From positions 62,001-126,000 of the forward strand of contig OX336354.1 in assembly GCA_946902875.1 (NCBI GenBank): a stretch of DNA of 64,000 bases. The letters are read 5' to 3'. The first letter of the stretch is position 1. Every line of letters begins with the position of its first letter. The notes under the pieces were generated by a model. That model did not search any database and was not told the DNA's origin. It saw only the letters and a program-made list of their open reading frames with translations. The position numbers and the translations under genes are program-made. Shown here one piece after another: positions 41,770 to 53,379 of this stretch. Source of the stretch: Nematopogon swammerdamellus (taxonomy: Eukaryota; Arthropoda; Insecta; Lepidoptera; Adelidae).

Positions 41770-43218
41770 TCAAATTCAAAATTTTTATTATATCATAAAA
41801 TATAGATATTTAAATATGTGTTACAATTTAAAATATATTTATCTATCTACCATTATTGCTTTCTGCCCCCCAAACTAGCCATGGAGGCTGTGCTATGGGA
41901 GGCAGTGCTTCTACCATACCATAATAGTCGCGGGCAAACAATACAACAACATACATAACAAAATAACATCATTTTAATCCATCAAGTATTTTATGTATCT
42001 GTGAGTGTGTGTGTGTGTGAGGGTGAGTGAGGGTGTGTGTGTATGTGTGAGGGGGTGTGTGAGTGTGAGGGTGTATGTGTGTGTGTGTGTGTGTGTTGGA
42101 TGGGGCGCGCTTCTTTCTGTTTTCTGACTTTATAATGTCAAACAGTTTTTCGGTTTCGTTGTAATTATTTTCCAACAGCCACTGCCGCGTTACCCGTCCC
42201 CTCTCTCTACGGCTCAATCTATCAATATTTATAGCTTTATTAAGTTTATTATAGATAAAGGGACCAAGGAAACACGTCGCCCTTTGTCCGAACCTGGTTC
42301 TGGTTTTGGGCACCGGCACAGTCTCTGTAATTCGTGTACGTCTCCGTGCATTATCCTTCTTAGATGCTACCGTTTGCCGAATTAGTAATTCGATTTAGAG
42401 TTGACGCACTGTAAGAGTGTAAGTTTCTGCATGAAGTTCGTGTGTGGGAATTGTGGGATACCTGTAAGGTTTTTTATACGTGACTCTGAGAAGAGCTCTT
42501 AGAGCTCTTTCGACCTGTAGCAGATGCTCTTTGGCCGCTCCACCCCACGAAAGTACACAGTATGTGAGTAGCGACTGTGCCAGTGCCATGTAGACCGTCA
42601 TTATTAGTTTTTTACTGGCTATATTACGTATGCGTTTAAATATATATATGAGCTTCCGCACTCGACCGGCAAGAGTCGAGAGATGCAGATGCCAGCAAAG
42701 CCTGTCATCCAGTATTACGCCTAAGTATTTTATTTGCCTAGTACGTAAGAGGACTTGGCAAGTACACGCGTCGACACTCCTACCACAAGTGTGTATCATA
42801 AGATCTGTATTCCATGCCGGGTGTGAGGCTTTCGTGATACCTACCATAACATATATTATTTAGTTTTTTTTACATTTAGAGTTAGTAGGTTATTATCAAG
42901 CCATGCTTTTATTAGCGATAATCCCGATTCGGCAATCTCAAAAACCTCATTCCACGTCTCACCAGCGAAAATGAGCGCCGTGTCATCGGCATACGTAAAG
43001 ATAGTACATCCACGAATGTTTGCGGTGCAGAGCTCATTCATGTAAACAATAAATAAGAGTGGTCCCAAAACACTGCCCTGGGGTACAACATATGTTATTT
43101 CGGCCTCATCACTGACAGTCTCACCAACTCTTACACATTGGATTCTTCCTGTTAAGTAGCTCTTAAACCATTGTAGCGGTAGGCCTCTGACACCCAGTAT
43201 TTCCATTTTTTTAATCAA
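41770..43218 (-). pseudogene. RT pseudogene, 3' part (Rex/CR1-like LINE) with its 3'UTR
   Basis: Reading on the minus strand from 43,218: KKMEILGVRGLPLQWFKSYL, VVPQGSVLGPLLFIVYMNEL and FTYADDTALIF, RT motifs including the YADD catalytic site. A stop near 42,856 and a shift follow, then ITKASHPAW ... IKYLGVILDDRLCWH and LTYCVLSWGGAAKEHLL. Another in-frame TAA lies at 42,395, followed by PKTRTRFGQRATCFLGPFIY. The 3'UTR includes a CA/TG microsatellite (42,000-42,095) and ends in TTTGAATTTGAAT near 41,770. The upstream half lies at 46,101-46,740, beyond the Helitron. Confidence 0.8.
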
Positions 43219-46029
43219 CTAGCTGAGCCCGCGGCTCCGCTCGCGTGAAATTCGTATTTCAAAGAAGACAGTAAGTAACTATGGGTGAGGCCGAAGGCCG
43301 AGCTGCGTTCAGGAAGCCGATAAACCATCTCTAAGAAAGTAAGTCCCTTCTCAAATACTGACTAACTAACTAAATAAATAAAGTAAACTAAGTAAATAAC
43401 TGACGGCGAGGCTTCGGGCTGACTGAACTGTATTCTAGAAAGAAAATAAACCTTCTTGAAGAAAGTAAGTAACTGAGGGTGAGGCCTAAGGCCGAGCTGC
43501 GTTCAGGAAGACGATAAACCATCTCTAAGAAAGTAAGTAATTAAGGGCGAGGCCGAAGGCCGAGCTGCGTTCAGGAAGACGATAAACCTTCTCGATAAAA
43601 TAAGTAACTGAGGGCGAGGCAGAATGCCGACTTGCGTTCAGAAAGACTATAAACTTTCTCAAATAAAGTAAGTAACTAACGGCGAGGCCGAAGGCCGAGC
43701 TGCGTTCAGGAAGACCATGAACCTTCTCGAAGACAGTAAGTAACTTAGGGCGAGGCCGAAGGCCGAGGTGCGTTCAGGAAGACTATAAACCATCTCGAAG
43801 AAAGTAAGTAACTAATGGCGAGGCCGAAGGCCGAGCTGCGTTCAGGAACACTATAAACCTTCTCGAAGAAAGTAAGTAACTGAGGGCGAGGCCGAAGGCC
43901 GAGCTGCGTTCAGGAAGACTATAAACCTTCTCGAAGAAAGTAAGTAACTAAGGGCGAGGCCGAAGGCCGAGCTGCGTTCAGGAAGACCATGAACCTTCTC
44001 GAAGACTGTAAGTAACTGAGGGCGAGGCCGAAGGCCGAGGTGCGTTCAGGAAGACTATAAACCATCTCGAAGAAAGTAAGTAATTAAGGGCGAGGCCGAA
44101 GGCCGAGCTGCGTTCAGGAAGACTATAAACCTTCTCGAAGAAAGTAAGTAACTAAGGGCGAGGCCGAAGGCCGAGCTACGTTCAGGAAGACCATAAAACT
44201 TCTCGAAGAAAGTAAGTAACTGAGAGCGAGGCCGAAGGCCGAGCTACTTTCAGGAAGACCATAAACCTTCTCAAAGAAAGTAAGTAACTAAGGGCAAGGC
44301 CGAAGGCCGAGCTGCGTTCAGGAAGACCATGAAACCTTCTCGGAGAAAGTAACTAAGGGCGAGGCCGAAGGCCGAGCTGCGTTCAGAAAAGACTATAAAC
44401 CTTCTCAAAGAAAGTAAGTAACAAAGGGCGAGGCCGAAGGCCGGGCTACGTTCAGGAATACCACAAACCTTCTCGAAGAAAGTAAGTAACTGAGAGCGAG
44501 GCCGAAGGCCGAGCTGCGTTCAGGAAGACCATAAACCTTCTCAAATAAAGTAAGTAACTAAGGGCATGGCCGAAGGCCGAGCTACGTTCAGGAAGAGGAT
44601 AAACCTTCTCGATCAAAGTAAGTAACTATGGGCGAGGCTGAAGGCCGAGCTGCGTTTAGGTAAACGGTAAACCTTCTTAAATAAATTAAATAGCTAAAGG
44701 CGAGGCTTCAGGCTAAGCTGCATTCTGGAATACAGTAAACCTTCTCGAAGAAAGTACCTACGTAACTAAGGGCGAGGCCACTGGCACGCCCAATTCCCCC
44801 CCCCCCCCCCCTCCCCCCCCCCCCTTTAAAATTTGACAATCAAAAACCCTGAAACACGTCTTTCGTGATTTATTCTCAGCAGCTGTAATTCATATTTTCA
44901 TGTTTCTAACTTCAAATAACAAAGACTTTCATACAAAGTCGTCGTCCCCATCTGCCCCCCTTAAAGTTGTAATTTCCAAAAATCCTTAACGGATGCTTAC
45001 GTTATGAAATAAACCTATGTTCCAAATTTCAGCTTTCTAGACTTAGTACTTTTGGCTGTGCGTTGATAGATCAGTCGGTCAGGGCAAACAATTTTATAAG
45101 TATAGATATCTACTCTTTATTCCATTCGTCTCTTCTACTAAAAGCATCTATCTACACCAACGCAACGCAACAGAACTGCTAACACCATCTATTACGACCA
45201 TTAGACACTAAATTCCGTTTTCTTTGATACTGCTCAACCCTAAGGCTATTTAACTTTATGGTATATAGCCTATAGTGAGCCTGAAGAACTACTCTTTACA
45301 TTCTTGTAAACCTTATCAAAATCTGTTAAGTGGTTCCGAGTTTACCTCAAACATACATACATACGTGCAAACAGACGTTTCCTTTTATAAGAAGTATAGA
45401 TAGAGAAACGAAGATAAAGATTAAATTATCCCTCCTTCCCCTCTCCCCGCGGAGCCCTCCCCCCTACCTCAGCCCCCCTCTTCAAAGCCACCCCCAGTAC
45501 GGATAAAATTATTTAAAATCATTTAAAATCCTAAAATCTAATTTTGAAATCATCCCCTATTTTAATTTAAGGGTTGATTTAGCAAAAATGTGAATTTTCA
45601 TATCCCTAACTTGAGAAATTATGGGTTCCCCATACAATCTTTCATCCCCTATTTCACCCCGTTAAGGGTTGTTTTTTGAGACAAAAGGTAGACTATGTTC
45701 TTCCTCAGGATGCAATTCATCTCCGCACAAAATGTTATTAAATCCTAAAATCTAATTTTGAAATCAACCCCTATTTTAATTTAAGGGTTGATTTAGCAAA
45801 AACGCTGAAACACGTATTTCTTTATTTCATACCAAAAGCCGAAATATAAATTGTCATATCCCTAACTTAAGAAATGCTGAGTTCCCCATACAAACTTTCA
45901 TCCCCTATTTCACCCCCTTAAGGGTTGTTTTTTGAGACAAAAAGTAGCCTATGTCCGTCCTCAGGATGCAATTAATCTCCGTGCAATATTTTATCCAAAT
46001 CTGTTCAGCCGTTTAGGCGTGAAAAGGTA

Positions 46030-46065
<36 letters not shown>

Positions 46066-46100
46066 CAGAGTTACTTTCGAATTTATAATATTAGTATGGA
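43219..46100 (-). mobile_element. 2.88-kb non-autonomous Helitron inserted in an RT pseudogene
   Basis: On the minus strand it begins TCCATACTAATATTATAAAT and ends GAGCCGCGGGCTCAGCTAG, with a GAGCC-GCG-GGCTC hairpin before CTAG. Host bases are A on one side and T on the other (GTA|..|TTG), the expected A/T target with no duplication. Closing the gap keeps the RT frame intact. There is no Rep/helicase ORF. Inside are a (CAGA)n tract at 46,028-46,063, two diverged copies of a block of about 210 bp (45,530-45,940), a poly-C tract (44,798-44,824) and the 67-bp repeat array. Confidence 0.85.
43265..44780 (-). repeat. About 20 tandem copies of a 67-bp unit inside the Helitron
   Basis: Each unit has AAAGTAAGTAACT, GGGCGAGGCCGAAGGCCGAG, CTGCGTTCAGGAAGAC and ATAAACCTTCTCGAAG. 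Spacing is 64-71 bp. GGCCGAAGGCC is a short palindrome in every unit. Units diverge more toward both ends of the array. Confidence 0.9.
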
Positions 46101-46740
46101 TACTGGAAATGAAACTGTGTCAAAGGCCTTCACTAAGTCCAGGAAAACTCCAATACATCGTTTTCCTGCATCAAGACTATTAGATATAGATGGGTACAGT
46201 CCAAAACTGCATCATTAGTAGATTTTTTATTTCGGAAACCATACTGATTATCAGCAAGCAGGCTGTTGAGCTCAAGAAAGCAACTAAGTCTGATTTTGAC
46301 TAGTTTCTCTAGGATTTTGGAGATTCCTGTCAACAAGGAAATGGGGCGGTAATTGGAAGCTTCCTCTCTGTCGCCAGCTTTATGTATTGGGACCACTATT
46401 GATTTCTTACAGGAGATTGGAAAGATGCCGGACGACATGCTCCGGTTGGCTATATGAGTAAGAGGTACTAGTAGCTGCCTTTTGACCATTTTTATGAATT
46501 TGCAAGTAATAGTATCCCAGCCCGGAGCACTATTAGTTTTAAGTTCATCAATCATCCTTCCAACCTCCTGCACATCGTTGGACAGAAGAAGAATGACTTG
46601 TTTGGCCCATCCGAATTAGGCATGTCTCTGGTCAGCTCATTCTCGCTCTTTCCAAGTGTTTTGATTGTGATGCTAGCAAGGTTTTTCCCTACACTGACAA
46701 AATAATTGCTGACCTTATTGACTATAATACTATACCTTAT
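46101..46740 (-). pseudogene. RT pseudogene, N-terminal part of the same Rex/CR1-like LINE
   Basis: The minus strand reads ELKTNSAPGWDTITCKFIKM, KKSIVVPIHKAGDREEASNY RPISLL and NSLLADNQYGFRNKKST, RT motifs 1-3, then a frameshift and DLVKAFDTVSFPV up to the Helitron edge. N-terminal linker sequence (NYFVSVGKNLASITIKTLGK) can be traced to about 46,740. The endonuclease domain is missing. Confidence 0.8.
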
Positions 46741-47215
46741 TGACTATAATATAGATATAACTACGACTGCGGTGCGTTGGGTGGGAATGCCCCGGCCGCG
46801 GTGAGAACGCGGCGGCGCGGCGGCGCGGCGGTAGCCCGTCCCCCCTTTGCCTCTCTCTGCCTCATACTTTACCCCCAATCCGACCTAATTTTCGTTTCTG
46901 CGCAGCTCCGCCGCTGCGGCGGCGAGCCGCCGAGATCGGTCCCTCCCGCCCGGCTATTATAATGTGATGCTGATGTGAGTAAGTAATAATCTGTGTTCTA
47001 TCTAATAATCAGTGGTTACATACAAGTCACAGAATAGAAAAGAGTTGTACAAGTGGTTAAGAACGTCGCCGGGACCACAAAACTCACGTTGATTTGATTT
47101 GATTACCCATCGCATTATGCATCGAGCTAGATTTATATTTCCCTCGTTTTTGACGTGATAACGTCACGTCTTATAAATTGATGAACACCGGCTGCACACA
47201 CGAAAAAATGTCACG
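46741..47215. other. Unassigned, with a GC-rich block
   Basis: 46,770-46,960 is GC-rich (GCGGCGGCGCGGCGGCGCGG) in AT-rich surroundings and without a supported reading frame. The rest is AT-rich. Confidence 0.35.
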
Positions 47216-47649
47216 TTCCGGGTCGTTCCGCCATTTCGTTCAAATTTGCATGTTTCGGCGGAATTTTTATTTTTTTATTTTCTGAAATATATTTATATAT
47301 ATATGAGTTCCTGTACTTATTAGATGTAGTAACATAAGAGAGGCACCTATGTACAACTTTTAGTTTTGGAGAAAATTGATGGAAGGTAATGAAGGTGTGG
47401 ATGGTAATGAAAAACACCTGGATGGTAATTTATGCGGTTGGATGGTAATGAAGCATGCTAGTATGTCTTAGTGAAATTTGCTTTATTATATTATTATTAT
47501 TATGATAATGATAAAGATATAATTATTTAGCTGATGGTAGTAATAATGTTAACGATTATCAAAAGTTCGACACTATTAACATCAAAATTTTAGCTAAGTA
47601 ATTTATAATTCATAGTGTAAAAAGTTTTAACTGAAATAACAAATCCCCT

Positions 47650-47850
47650 TTCCACCTTCGCACCACGCGCACTGGGCAGGGATTGCATCCCTACACGCTG
47701 GACTTACCGCGGATGCGTACCAATCGATTCTGCAGATCATTCTTCTACAGAACCGGTAAACGTTGGAACGCTCTCCCTGCCCATATATTTCCCCCCAAGT
47801 ACAGTCTCGGGTCCTTCAAGAGGGTTCCGGTTCCTTCATTACAATCAGCA
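47650..47850 (+). pseudogene. C-terminal fragment of a LINE reverse transcriptase
   Basis: The frame has LHPYTLDLPRMRTNRFCRSF, FYRTGKRWNALPAHIFPPKY and SLGSFKRVPV. It resembles the end of the RT at 57,295-58,262 (HPFVVDRRLLRTARFSKSFL, WNGLPGNIFPHSYN), so it is a relative of that family, nested in the TIR transposon. Confidence 0.65.
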
Positions 47851-47878
47851 ACAAAACAAAAATACATTGTAAAAAACT

Positions 47879-48079
47879 TTCTAACAAACAATTCAACCGG
47901 CAAAAAACTGAAAAACGAAAAATATAATTTCGGCGGGTAATAAACCCTTTTAGTCTTAATAGCTACGCAAGTGACTAATTTTGATTGAGACTGTTAGGAA
48001 GACTAGGAAGGTTTATTACCCGCCAAAATTGGATTTTTCGCTTTTCAGTTTTTCGTCGGTAAAATTTTTTGTTAAAGCT
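47879..48079. repeat. Fold-back hairpin with arms of about 70 bp
   Basis: CTAACAAACAATTCAACCGG ... AATTTCGGCGGGTAATAAAC (47,880-47,946) pairs with GGTTTATTACCCGCCAAAAT ... GTAAAATTTTTTGTTAAAG (48,010-48,078) with a few mismatches, around a spacer of about 60 bp. Confidence 0.75.
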
Positions 48080-48404
48080 TTTATTTATTTTTTTTTCAAA
48101 TAAAAATGGGACTAACTTTGACGTATACCCTATCCAATAAAAAAATTATTGGTCATATACATATAAAAAAATATATGAGCTTCGAATTGAGAACCTACTC
48201 CTTTTTGCTTTCGTCAGTTAATAAGAGAAGAAGAAAAAAATTGGACTGGCCACAACCTATGCTGAATCTACTGAATATTTCACCAGACTCGGCGCTGTAT
48301 TGAAGTCCAACCATTGCTACGCAATTAAAATACAGTAACTTAGTGAACACACACTATGCACTGAGTTGAAACAACTATACTCTTACATATCACTGAATTG
48401 AACC

Positions 48405-48910
48405 GGCTACACTTAACTGGTCAAAACATGAACAATTTTTATAGCATTTCGACCGAACTTCAGTCAGTGCGTTGGTGCCGACCCGGTCGGATTAAACCCC
48501 GTACTCCAGTATACGTTATGTAGATACTTTACGTGCCAAAAAGAATTAAAAGTCCAGTTTTATTGGATTTTTATTATTTATGTACTACTTACTACGTGCA
48601 CACAATTTTTTTTGTGAACACTGACATGTTTACATCACCTACAACATCCGTGATGTCAGCCCATAACACCTTGGTGAACTAGGTGCCCTGATAGTACTTT
48701 CCTTTCATCGTGTCGGCTACACTGAACTCGAGTGAAAACACGAAATATTTTGCTTTATTTAAAGCCCGACATATGGCGCCAAGCCATCCATATGGTGTCC
48801 AACGATGACCATGGACATTCGGACGTTTACATAGCCGTTTGGACCAACGTTTCATTCAGTGCTGCGGTGGTACCAACACGGGCGGGATATAACCTACCAC
48901 CCAGTTAGGT
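48405..48910 (-). mobile_element. Two fragments of the 5S-headed SINE body, one carrying a 75-bp insert
   Basis: 48,405-48,500 and 48,630-48,910 match the SINE body in minus orientation. In the second, about 75 bp (TTTAAAGCCCGACATATGGC ... ACATTCGGACG, 48,750-48,825) interrupts the motif between AACACGAAATAT and TTTACATAGCC. Confidence 0.65.
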
Positions 48911-49789
48911 AGGAGGGAAGGAAATCAAGTAAATATTTCATTACCATCCGAACCCCTTCATTACCGTCCGGCAAACATTTTGAGGGTAAAGGAGGGTAAT
49001 GAAAAGGAGGGCAGTGAAATTTTGATGTATTTCTTCAATTGCTCCCTTATTACTGATATTACAAATTTATTATATTAATTAACGAATATTCTGACTAAAA
49101 TCTGATTCATTAAGATTTAAATGAAATTTTTATATCGTGTACTTATGTTAAAAAAAGCCGGAAGGTAATGATGCCTGGACGGTGACAAAGTAGTTGATGA
49201 GCACGAAGATCGTGAGTATTTTCTTCCCCAGCGATGCTGGTCCTCTCCTGTCTAGATCCAGGGACACAATGAGGGGCGTTCGACGTGCGGAGCGTAGAGC
49301 GAAGGCTAAAGTCGGGTCACACTCTGTCTAATTTGTAATACCACTTCTGCGGAAGGTAATGACGTTTTTCCACGGACAAAAATGAAATATTAATTCTTTT
49401 TATGATATAATGGCTCTAAAAATAAATGAATCCCAAAGAAACATGCCTTATTAGTTACATTATAGGTGGGTTTATTAATATATTCATTTTACTTGAAGAA
49501 ACTAAAAAAAAAAATTATACTAAATACTGATCCTTCGTTTGGAAGAGGATAGGAATGAGAATTTTGAAGGTTTTTATTTTTTTTTATTTAATTGAATGGA
49601 CAAATGTCTGATTCGTTAAATACTACTTTTTCCATTAATCTAAACCTATATATTTCAATAAAATTATTTTAAAAAACATAAATTTTCACACGCTTTTATT
49701 GCGCGGGAATGCAATTTGAACGAAATGGCGGAACGACCCTTCCATCTGAGCCTGTGTGCGCAAGCGAGAGCGCGTAACAAGCGATAGAG

Positions 49790-49930
49790 AGGCACAATCG
49801 GCCCAAGCCGAAAGCGAAGCAAGGGAATCCGATATTCGTTTGGTCGTTTATGTGATTTCGTGGCTCAGTGGTAACATTGTAGGATTTGTATTTTTTGACC
49901 ATGGGTTCGAATCCCTCAAAAATTTTTTTT
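49790..49930 (+). mobile_element. tRNA-like SINE, second family, copy 1
   Basis: TGGCTCAGTGGTAACATTGT (A box) and CATGGGTTCGAATCCCTC (B box) are spaced as in tRNA. Upstream are AATCCGATATTCGTTTGGTC and downstream a poly-T run. A minus-strand copy at 53,690-53,880 shares all of these. The long D-to-T spacing rules out a functional tRNA. Confidence 0.6.
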
Positions 49931-50111
49931 GAAGTGAAAACTTCTTTAGCGGCGCTGGGCACTTTTTGTATGTGGGGAAAATGTATAACTCGCGACACCA
50001 TCGCGATGTCGCGTCAGCGTCATTTTAAAAATGAAACCTTAAGACATTGCATTAAGGGTTAAATTAGAGTGGCACAGGATCTGCCGGCTCTCCCGGAGTG
50101 CAACTGTTAAG

Positions 50112-50400
50112 TAGGGTTCGGTAACACGTTTATGTCTGTCCATTCTACTAAGTTCTGCAAAATGTTCCGTCACAAATGCATGTCTGTCCGTTCTACTAAA
50201 TTTTACAATTTTCAACCAAGGTCCTCCGACGGTTATTTTATAATAAAAGTAGGGTTCCGTAACAAATGCATGTCTGTCCGTTCTACTAAATTTAACACAA
50301 TTTTTTTTTATTATTTTTTTTTTATTATTTTTTATTTATATATATATTTTTTTAATAATTTTTTTTTATTTTTTTTTAACCTTCTTTATAAATAAACTTT
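50112..50400 (+). repeat. GGTTCCGTAACAAATGCATG repeats and AT low-complexity
   Basis: ATGCATGTCTGTCCGTTCTA CTAAATTT recurs at about 50,178 and 50,268 with a degenerate copy at 50,130. T-rich low-complexity sequence fills 50,290-50,400. Confidence 0.6.
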
Positions 50401-50407
50401 TTTTTTT

Positions 50408-50870
50408 AAGCAATGTTACGGTGTTGTTTTCACTTCTGCCGGCACTTCCAAAGTGCACCTGAGGGTTTTTTTCTTTGCAATGTTACGGTGTTTAAACTTT
50501 TTTAGGATGTTTAGTTTTTTTTATAACCACCTAAGAATTATTTTCGGAAATACAAAGGTAACAAAAACGACATGCGTAGTAGTCTTACCACTTTATGACG
50601 TTATCGCGTAAAACCAAAGATATAATACTCGTAAAACTATCGTCCGTAAACCGACTTTAAAAATACGAGCCACTCGTATTTTTACGCACAAAGTCTTGTT
50701 CTGTGTGGTTAAATTCTGAGTGAACGGTCCGCCACCTGAAAGACCTGCTCGATCCTGCAACCTACTCCTTTAGCTCCTTTCGGCAAACTTCGGCTCGAAG
50801 AAGGAATGTGTGGTATGCCTACTGATGGGTCGATCCCGGGATTGAATCTTTATGGGCGGGATTTTATCAT
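50408..50870. repeat. Left arm of a large inverted repeat
   Basis: TATAACCACCTAAGAATTAT and AACAAAAACGACATGCG (50,522-50,575) and TGCCTACTGATGGGTCG (50,816-) recur as reverse complements at 53,590-53,660 and 53,440-53,475. The order is inverted, consistent with one large TIR or fold-back structure of about 3.3-4.1 kb. Confidence 0.6.
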
Positions 50871-51022
50871 AAAATCCCGGATTTAATCCTATTCTAGGAC
50901 CGAATGAGGATTTTATGTTTTAAGGTTAAGTATGTGAAGTTGTTCTGTAATATGAGCGAAATTTTATCATAAAGTCCCGGATTTAATCCTATTTTAAGAT
51001 CGAAAGGATTTTATGTTTTTAA

Positions 51023-51366
51023 CTAGCTTTTGCCCGCGGCTTCGCTCGCGTGAAATTCGTATTTCAAAAGAAGAAACTAAATCCTTAAGGGCGAGGCCGA
51101 AGGCTGAGCTGCGTTCAGGTTAATGATAAACCTTCTCGAATAAAGTATGTTTTTAACTAGCTTTTGCCCGCGGCTTCGCTCGCGTGAAATTCGTATTTCA
51201 AAATAAGAAACTAAATCATTAAGGGCGAGGCCGAAGGCTGAGCTGCGTTCAGGTTAATGATAAACCTTCTCGAATAAAGTATGTTTTTAACTAGCTTTTG
51301 CCCGCGGCTTCGCTCGCGTGAAATTCGTATTTCAAAAGAAGAAACTAAATCATTAAGGGCGAGGAT
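51023..51366 (-). mobile_element. Three tandem Helitron 3' ends, 134-bp period
   Basis: CTAGCTTTTGCCCGCGGCTT CGCTCGCG begins at 51,023, 51,157 and 51,291. Each is followed by AAATTCGTATTTC, one GGGCGAGGCCGAAGGCTGAG unit and a short AT end. Each unit therefore carries a complete minus-strand Helitron 3' terminus. The third breaks off at 51,366. Confidence 0.85.
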
Positions 51367-51504
51367 CTCGTTATGAGCCACGCAAGTTTGTAACGAGTTT
51401 TCACGAGTCGTATTTGTGAGTGGTCATGGCAAGGGATCGCTTGGACTATCCGCTCTGATCTGATGACATAACGTCTCTGATTACATTATACAAGTAGTAT
51501 TAAG

Positions 51505-51900
51505 CGGCGGGTGGCCGAGTTTTTAGGCATCGGGTTCTCATGCAAGAGGTCCGAGGTTCGAATCCGGTCGGTGTGTACCAATGAGTTTTTTCTGACGAAC
51601 AAATTTACGTGCATACTTACACCTGCTGCTTCACCGTTTAGAACTGGTGTAAAACTAGGTACCTTCCCTTGCCCCTTACGAGGTTGTAGGCTCAAATTGT
51701 AGCCGACTGAGTTAGTACCACCGTACTGGATATAAGATGGCCGCATAGCAGGCTCGGCTGTGTTCTCTTCTAGTTCAGTATATCCAGCAATCCAGGGAAG
51801 TCTCCGGTATGCACGGGCACCTACCTTCTCGGAGGTGATATTGGCTGGTCGGAGAATGTGCTTAGGCCCCTTCGACTCAGGCGACCGGATTACATAAAAC
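51505..51900 (+). mobile_element. tRNA-headed SINE, copy 2
   Basis: GGCGGGTGGCCGAGTTTTTA and GAGGTCCGAGGTTCGAATCC match copy 1 at 25,155 through the central domain and tail to GGATTACATAAA. The A box has lost its GTGG end and the copy is more diverged. Confidence 0.85.
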
Positions 51901-51930
51901 AGTATTATATTTAGTAACTATTATAGTTTA

Positions 51931-52300
51931 CTAGCTTTTGCCCGCTCTTGTGAAATTCGTATTTCAAAAGAAGAAAGTAGGTTATAAAGCGAGAAGGTCG
52001 AAAGCTGAGCTGCATTCAGGGTAATGATAAACCTTCTCGAACAAAATATGTAACTACTGACTAGGCCGAAGGCCGAGCTCCTTTCAGGTAAACGTTATTT
52101 TTCTCGAAGAAACTAAGTTACCTATGGCGACGCCGAAGGCGGAGCTCCCTATAGGTAAACCATATACTTTTTCAGAGGCCGACGAGGCCGAAGGCCGAGC
52201 TGCGTTCAAGTAAATGATAATCCTTCTCAAAGAAACTAAGTTAATGCCCTGCCGAACGCCGAGTTGCGTTCGCGTAAACGATATTCTCGCCCTTATTTAC
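51931..52300 (-). mobile_element. Diverged Helitron 3' end with several 67-bp-type units
   Basis: ACTAGCTTTTGCCCGCTCTT GTGAAATTCGTATTTC starts the fragment. GAAGGCCGAGCT-type units follow at about 52,010, 52,068, 52,130, 52,190 and 52,250, like those in the 43,219-46,100 Helitron. Confidence 0.75.
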
Positions 52301-52529
52301 TTACTTTCATCGAGAAATATATCGTTAACTTGAACGAAGCTCCGCTTTTGGCCTCTCCCTTAGTTACTTACTTCGAAAAGGTACATGTTTCGTATCGGTG
52401 ACGTCATATTTAGTTTACATGTATCCTAACTTGTACCATAAGAATAGGATAAAAAAAAATTGGATCGAATCAAATTACAATTTTGGCTTTCTATAGTATG
52501 GGGAGTGCGCTTTTATAGGCACCCGCCCG

Positions 52530-52600
52530 CGTGCCGCGCCGCCCGCTGCGCCGCGCCGCCCGCTCCGCCGCGCCGCCCGCTCCGCCACGCCGCCGGCTTG
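52530..52600. repeat. GC-rich short tandem repeat
   Basis: GCCGCGCCGCCCGCTCC is repeated with a period of 18 bp inside AT-rich DNA. Confidence 0.7.
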
Positions 52601-53379
52601 CTCATATCTGATACCTACTCGCGCTAAATGGCGCGCGAAAGATTTCAGTTTGGGAACCACATCTTAGCGTAACCGGAACTGAATTTTATTTAGCTTATCC
52701 TCTGTGTCGTATAGTATAGGATATAACATCCGTGTACGATGTTTCATCGAATTCAGATGATCGGTTTAAGAGTTATGGTGGAACATACATTCACAGAAAA
52801 TATTTCTAAAAATCGTCAATTTAGCTTTAGTATCATACATAGAGTCTTATACCTCAGTATCTCATAAAACAAAGTAACTTACTCTATGACCATCCCTTGC
52901 AGATTTATTATTAGTATTGATTTAACAAATATCGGTAGATTATGACCTCAAATCGTAATTTTTTAACCGACTTCAAAAAAAGGAGGAGGTTCTCAATTCG
53001 ACTGTATGTTTTTTTGGTCAGACATGACATGACCGAAATTGGTAGATCTACCAAAAAATCGGTACCTAACTTTTCACACTGTCACGGTCACTGAACAGAC
53101 TCGATTACCGACCTTTTTCCTCTCTCACATCACGGCGAAATGTACACGCGCTCAAACGACCACAGATATTGATTATTTTGTGAACATAACTAGGGAATCA
53201 TGCATTCAAATTAAAACCTGTTGATACATTATTTATTTAGATATAGGAATTCATCCAGTAAAACTATGATCTACATACCTACTACCATATTATGCCTAGT
53301 ACTAATGAAAACAACTCATTCACGATGTTGAAATCTAATATTAAAATAAAATCCTATTTCGTAGGATCGAATGAGGAAC
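52601..53379. other. Unassigned AT-rich sequence
   Basis: It contains the motif TTTTTAACCGACTTCAAAAAAAGGAGGAGG (52,960-52,990, given here only to locate it), typical of short dispersed repeats in Lepidoptera. No gene recognised. Confidence 0.3.

Larger units (their letters stand above)
47220..49739. mobile_element. 2.5-kb TIR DNA transposon with 4-bp target duplication
   Basis: GGGTCGTTCCGCCATTTCGT TCAAATT at 47,220 and its complement ending GGCGGAACGACCC at 49,739 are inverted termini of about 27 bp. TTCC flanks both ends (47,216-47,219 and 49,740-49,743). Subterminal GGTAATGAAGG/GGATGGTAATG motifs recur at 47,385-47,455, 48,950-49,010, 49,165 and 49,350, as expected of transposase-binding subterminal repeats. 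No transposase is recognised, and fragments of other elements are nested inside. Confidence 0.65.

Noticed and set aside
42001..42095. His/Thr repeat protein on the minus strand
   Set aside because: It is a TG/CA microsatellite in the 3'UTR of the Rex/CR1-like LINE.
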